A stretch of 7,034 bases of DNA from Clostridia bacterium (GTDB taxonomy: Bacteria; Bacillota; Clostridia; Oscillospirales; CAG-272): contig JAFTKV010000279.1 of assembly GCA_017453085.1 (NCBI GenBank), forward strand, positions 1 through 7,034, given 5' to 3'. The notes beneath the pieces are model-generated. The model saw only the letters and a list, made by a program, of their open reading frames with translations. It searched no databases and was not told where the DNA came from. Shown here one piece after another: positions 5,951-7,034 of the stretch (within the stretch, counting starts at the first letter, position 1; each line of letters begins with the position of its first letter). Both the position numbers and the translations under genes were made by a program.

Positions 5951-6065
5951 TCTTTCCCGAACCGGGGACATCCTGCAAAACGGTGAAGCTTTGCCATTGA
6001 CAATGAGTAAAGAAAGATTTTGTCTGTTGTACCGTATTCCGGTTTGCGCGGAACTGATACGGATG

Positions 6066-6222
6066 ACACAGCAAGTCTTCCGACTGACGGCTCAGACGAG
6101 CGATCCCGCCTTCCCAAGATCTCTCTCAGTGGCATATGGGGACGCTCTTGCCGATCACGGCGACGCACTCGTGCGGGACTTTCACCCGCTTCCTATTTCA
6201 AACGATGGGGGTCGTACTGTGT
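6066..6222 (-). ncRNA. Cobalamin (B12) riboswitch
   Basis: About 157 nt in the leader of the DUF4430 gene. The conserved blocks of the cobalamin riboswitch are seen in order on the minus strand: a closing stem ACACAG (6217-6222) with CTGTGT (6066-6071), AATAGGAAGCGGGTGAAA leading into the hairpin GCGGG...CCCGC (6173-6189), the GCCACTG box (6127-6133), GGGAAGG (6109-6115) and the B12-box AGTCGGAAGACTTGC (6071-6085). This matches the coenzyme-B12 (RF00174-type) consensus from memory; it was not scored. No T-tailed hairpin lies between it and the start codon, so control is more likely at translation than at termination. In this class ligand binding normally turns expression off. Confidence 0.93.
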
Positions 6223-6242
6223 TTCCTTGGCTCGGTAAACCG

Positions 6243-6271
6243 ATTATACCACCTTTGAGATTATTTGTCAA
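6243..6271 (-). promoter_or_regulatory. Consensus sigma-A promoter of the cobalamin riboswitch and DUF4430 gene
   Basis: Perfect TTGACA (6266-6271) and perfect TATAAT (6243-6248) with a 17-base spacer on the minus strand. Transcription should start near 6236, about 14 bases before the riboswitch closing stem. Confidence 0.9.
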
Positions 6272-6303
6272 TCATTTTTCTTTTTTCATCAATTTTTAAC
6301 AAT

Positions 6304-6335
6304 AAAACCGAGAAAGTGATTACTCTCTCGGTTTT
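6304..6335 (-). terminator. Intrinsic terminator of the MFS transporter gene
   Basis: On the minus strand AAAACCGAGAGAGT (6322-6335) pairs with ACTTTCTCGGTTTT (6304-6317) around AATC: 14 bp with one G-U, ending in TTTT. It begins 5 bases after the stop codon and insulates the MFS gene from the B12-controlled unit downstream. Confidence 0.87.
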
Positions 6336-6340
6336 GTGTG

Positions 6341-7033
6341 TTATTGAATTTTCTTTTTGGGAGCTCTGACGAAGACCATGCTCAGCACCATAGCAACCAC
6401 ATACAGTGCCAGGGTGACGTAGAGAACGGTCTGGTAGCCCTCGGGATTTACTTCGACATAACCGCTTGGATCCACAGATTTATCTACAGCGATTCTTTTC
6501 AATTCTCCGAAATGATTGACGATCCAGGTCGCCATCTGGTTACCGGTCAGACCGGCAAACGCCCATGCGGACAGGGTGATACCGTGGAGTGCACTGATGC
6601 TACCCATGCCGTAATGGTCGGACAGCAGAGTGGGAACGTTGGAGAAGCCTCCGCCGTAGCCAGCGTTGACTACCATGATCAGTGCCAGCACCAGTACGAT
6701 CAGCAGCGTGTTATCTGCGCCGTTGGCGATACCGCCGGTGAGCACGACCACTGCGGTCAGCACGATGGATGCTGCGAAGATGATCTTGTACATGGTGTTG
6801 CGGTCCTTCATCTTATCTGCCATAGCGGACAGACCCAGACGGCCGCCTGCGTTAAAGATGGCAGAGAAGGTGGAGATCACACCAACCATGCTTGCAAGGC
6901 CCAGACACTTGACGATCGCCTTTTCCTGCGAGATAAGTGCAAGACCACAGGTGATATTAATGTAGAACATCAGCCAGATGCCGATGTAGTTGAGAATGGG
7001 TCTGGTCTTGATGACCGACAGGATGCCGTGACC
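6341..7033 (-). CDS. OFA-type MFS transporter, C-terminal half (5' part beyond window edge)
   Basis: The frame is open from the right edge to the stop at 6341-6343, giving the last 230 residues of a membrane transporter of the major facilitator superfamily. An internal Met at 6970 is not the start, because 21 further in-frame codons precede it without a stop. About six hydrophobic segments are seen, corresponding to helices 7-12. The segment RPILNYIGIWLMFYIN at helix 7 with ITCGLALISQ, and the loop GGRLGLSAMADKMKDR (helix 8-9 version of the MFS motif GRxxxGxxxD), resemble the oxalate/formate antiporter (OFA) family, which includes carboxylate carriers. A polar stretch of about 35 residues (GELKRIAVDKSVDPSGY...) separates the last two helices. 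The C terminus is basic (APKKKIQ). Substrate is not deducible; carboxylate exchange is a family-level guess. It has its own terminator. Confidence 0.88.
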   Translation of the reverse strand, partial: GHGILSVIKTRPILNYIGIWLMFYINITCGLALISQEKAIVKCLGLASMVGVISTFSAIFNAGGRLGLSAMADKMKDRNTMYKIIFAASIVLTAVVVLTGGIANGADNTLLIVLVLALIMVVNAGYGGGFSNVPTLLSDHYGMGSISALHGITLSAWAFAGLTGNQMATWIVNHFGELKRIAVDKSVDPSGYVEVNPEGYQTVLYVTLALYVVAMVLSMVFVRAPKKKIQ

Positions 7034-7034
7034 C

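Noticed and set aside
5937..6074. N-terminal extension of the DUF4430 gene toward the riboswitch
   Set aside because: It would bury the lipoprotein signal peptide 46 residues inside the protein and overlap the riboswitch 3' end.
5991..6299. Plus-strand open frames over 5991-6299
   Set aside because: They lie entirely on the reverse complement of the cobalamin riboswitch and its promoter.
1..7034. CRISPR array, tRNA, rRNA, IS element or prophage attachment site
   Set aside because: No spaced direct repeats, transposase-like product, tRNA cloverleaf or rRNA segment was seen; all inverted repeats noticed are explained as terminators or leader hairpins.

Overview
The window looks like chromosomal DNA of a Gram-positive anaerobe of the class Clostridia, possibly an Oscillospiraceae/Ruminococcaceae-type gut bacterium. 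That placement is inferred from near-consensus TTGACA/TATAAT promoters, strong GGAGG-type ribosome binding sites, short operons closed by intrinsic terminators, an ECF-type folate transporter subunit, a DUF1836 regulator and a DUF4430 lipoprotein. No phage, IS, CRISPR, tRNA or rRNA sequence was seen.

Left part (1-1905, minus strand): a folate operon. Transcription starts near 1871 and passes through a tetrahydrofolate (THF) riboswitch (1721-1835) and a long intrinsic terminator whose 3' arm contains the ribosome binding site. It then enters folT (folate ECF substrate-binding component) and folC (folylpolyglutamate/dihydrofolate synthase, cut by the left window edge). Uptake of folate and its trapping by glutamylation are thus under one folate-sensing leader.

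Middle (1938-4733, plus strand): divergent from folT lies mgsA (methylglyoxal synthase) with its own promoter, a hairpin-containing leader and its own terminator. A 642-residue ABC exporter half-transporter follows as a separate unit. Immediately after its TAG stop, in the same frame, a 36-codon proline-rich ORF fills almost all the space up to a terminator that also serves the converging gene.

Right part (4737-7034, minus strand): three separately transcribed genes. They are a DUF1836 helix-turn-helix protein with a consensus promoter, a small DUF4430 (transcobalamin-like) lipoprotein preceded by a complete cobalamin riboswitch, and the C-terminal half of an OFA-type MFS transporter cut by the right window edge.

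The two gene-free stretches longer than 300 bases (1638-2040 and 5937-6340) are both explained by promoters, riboswitches and terminators. The most notable content is the pair of vitamin-sensing leaders (THF and B12), the B12-controlled lone lipoprotein as a candidate corrinoid-capture protein, and the small ORF behind the ABC exporter.
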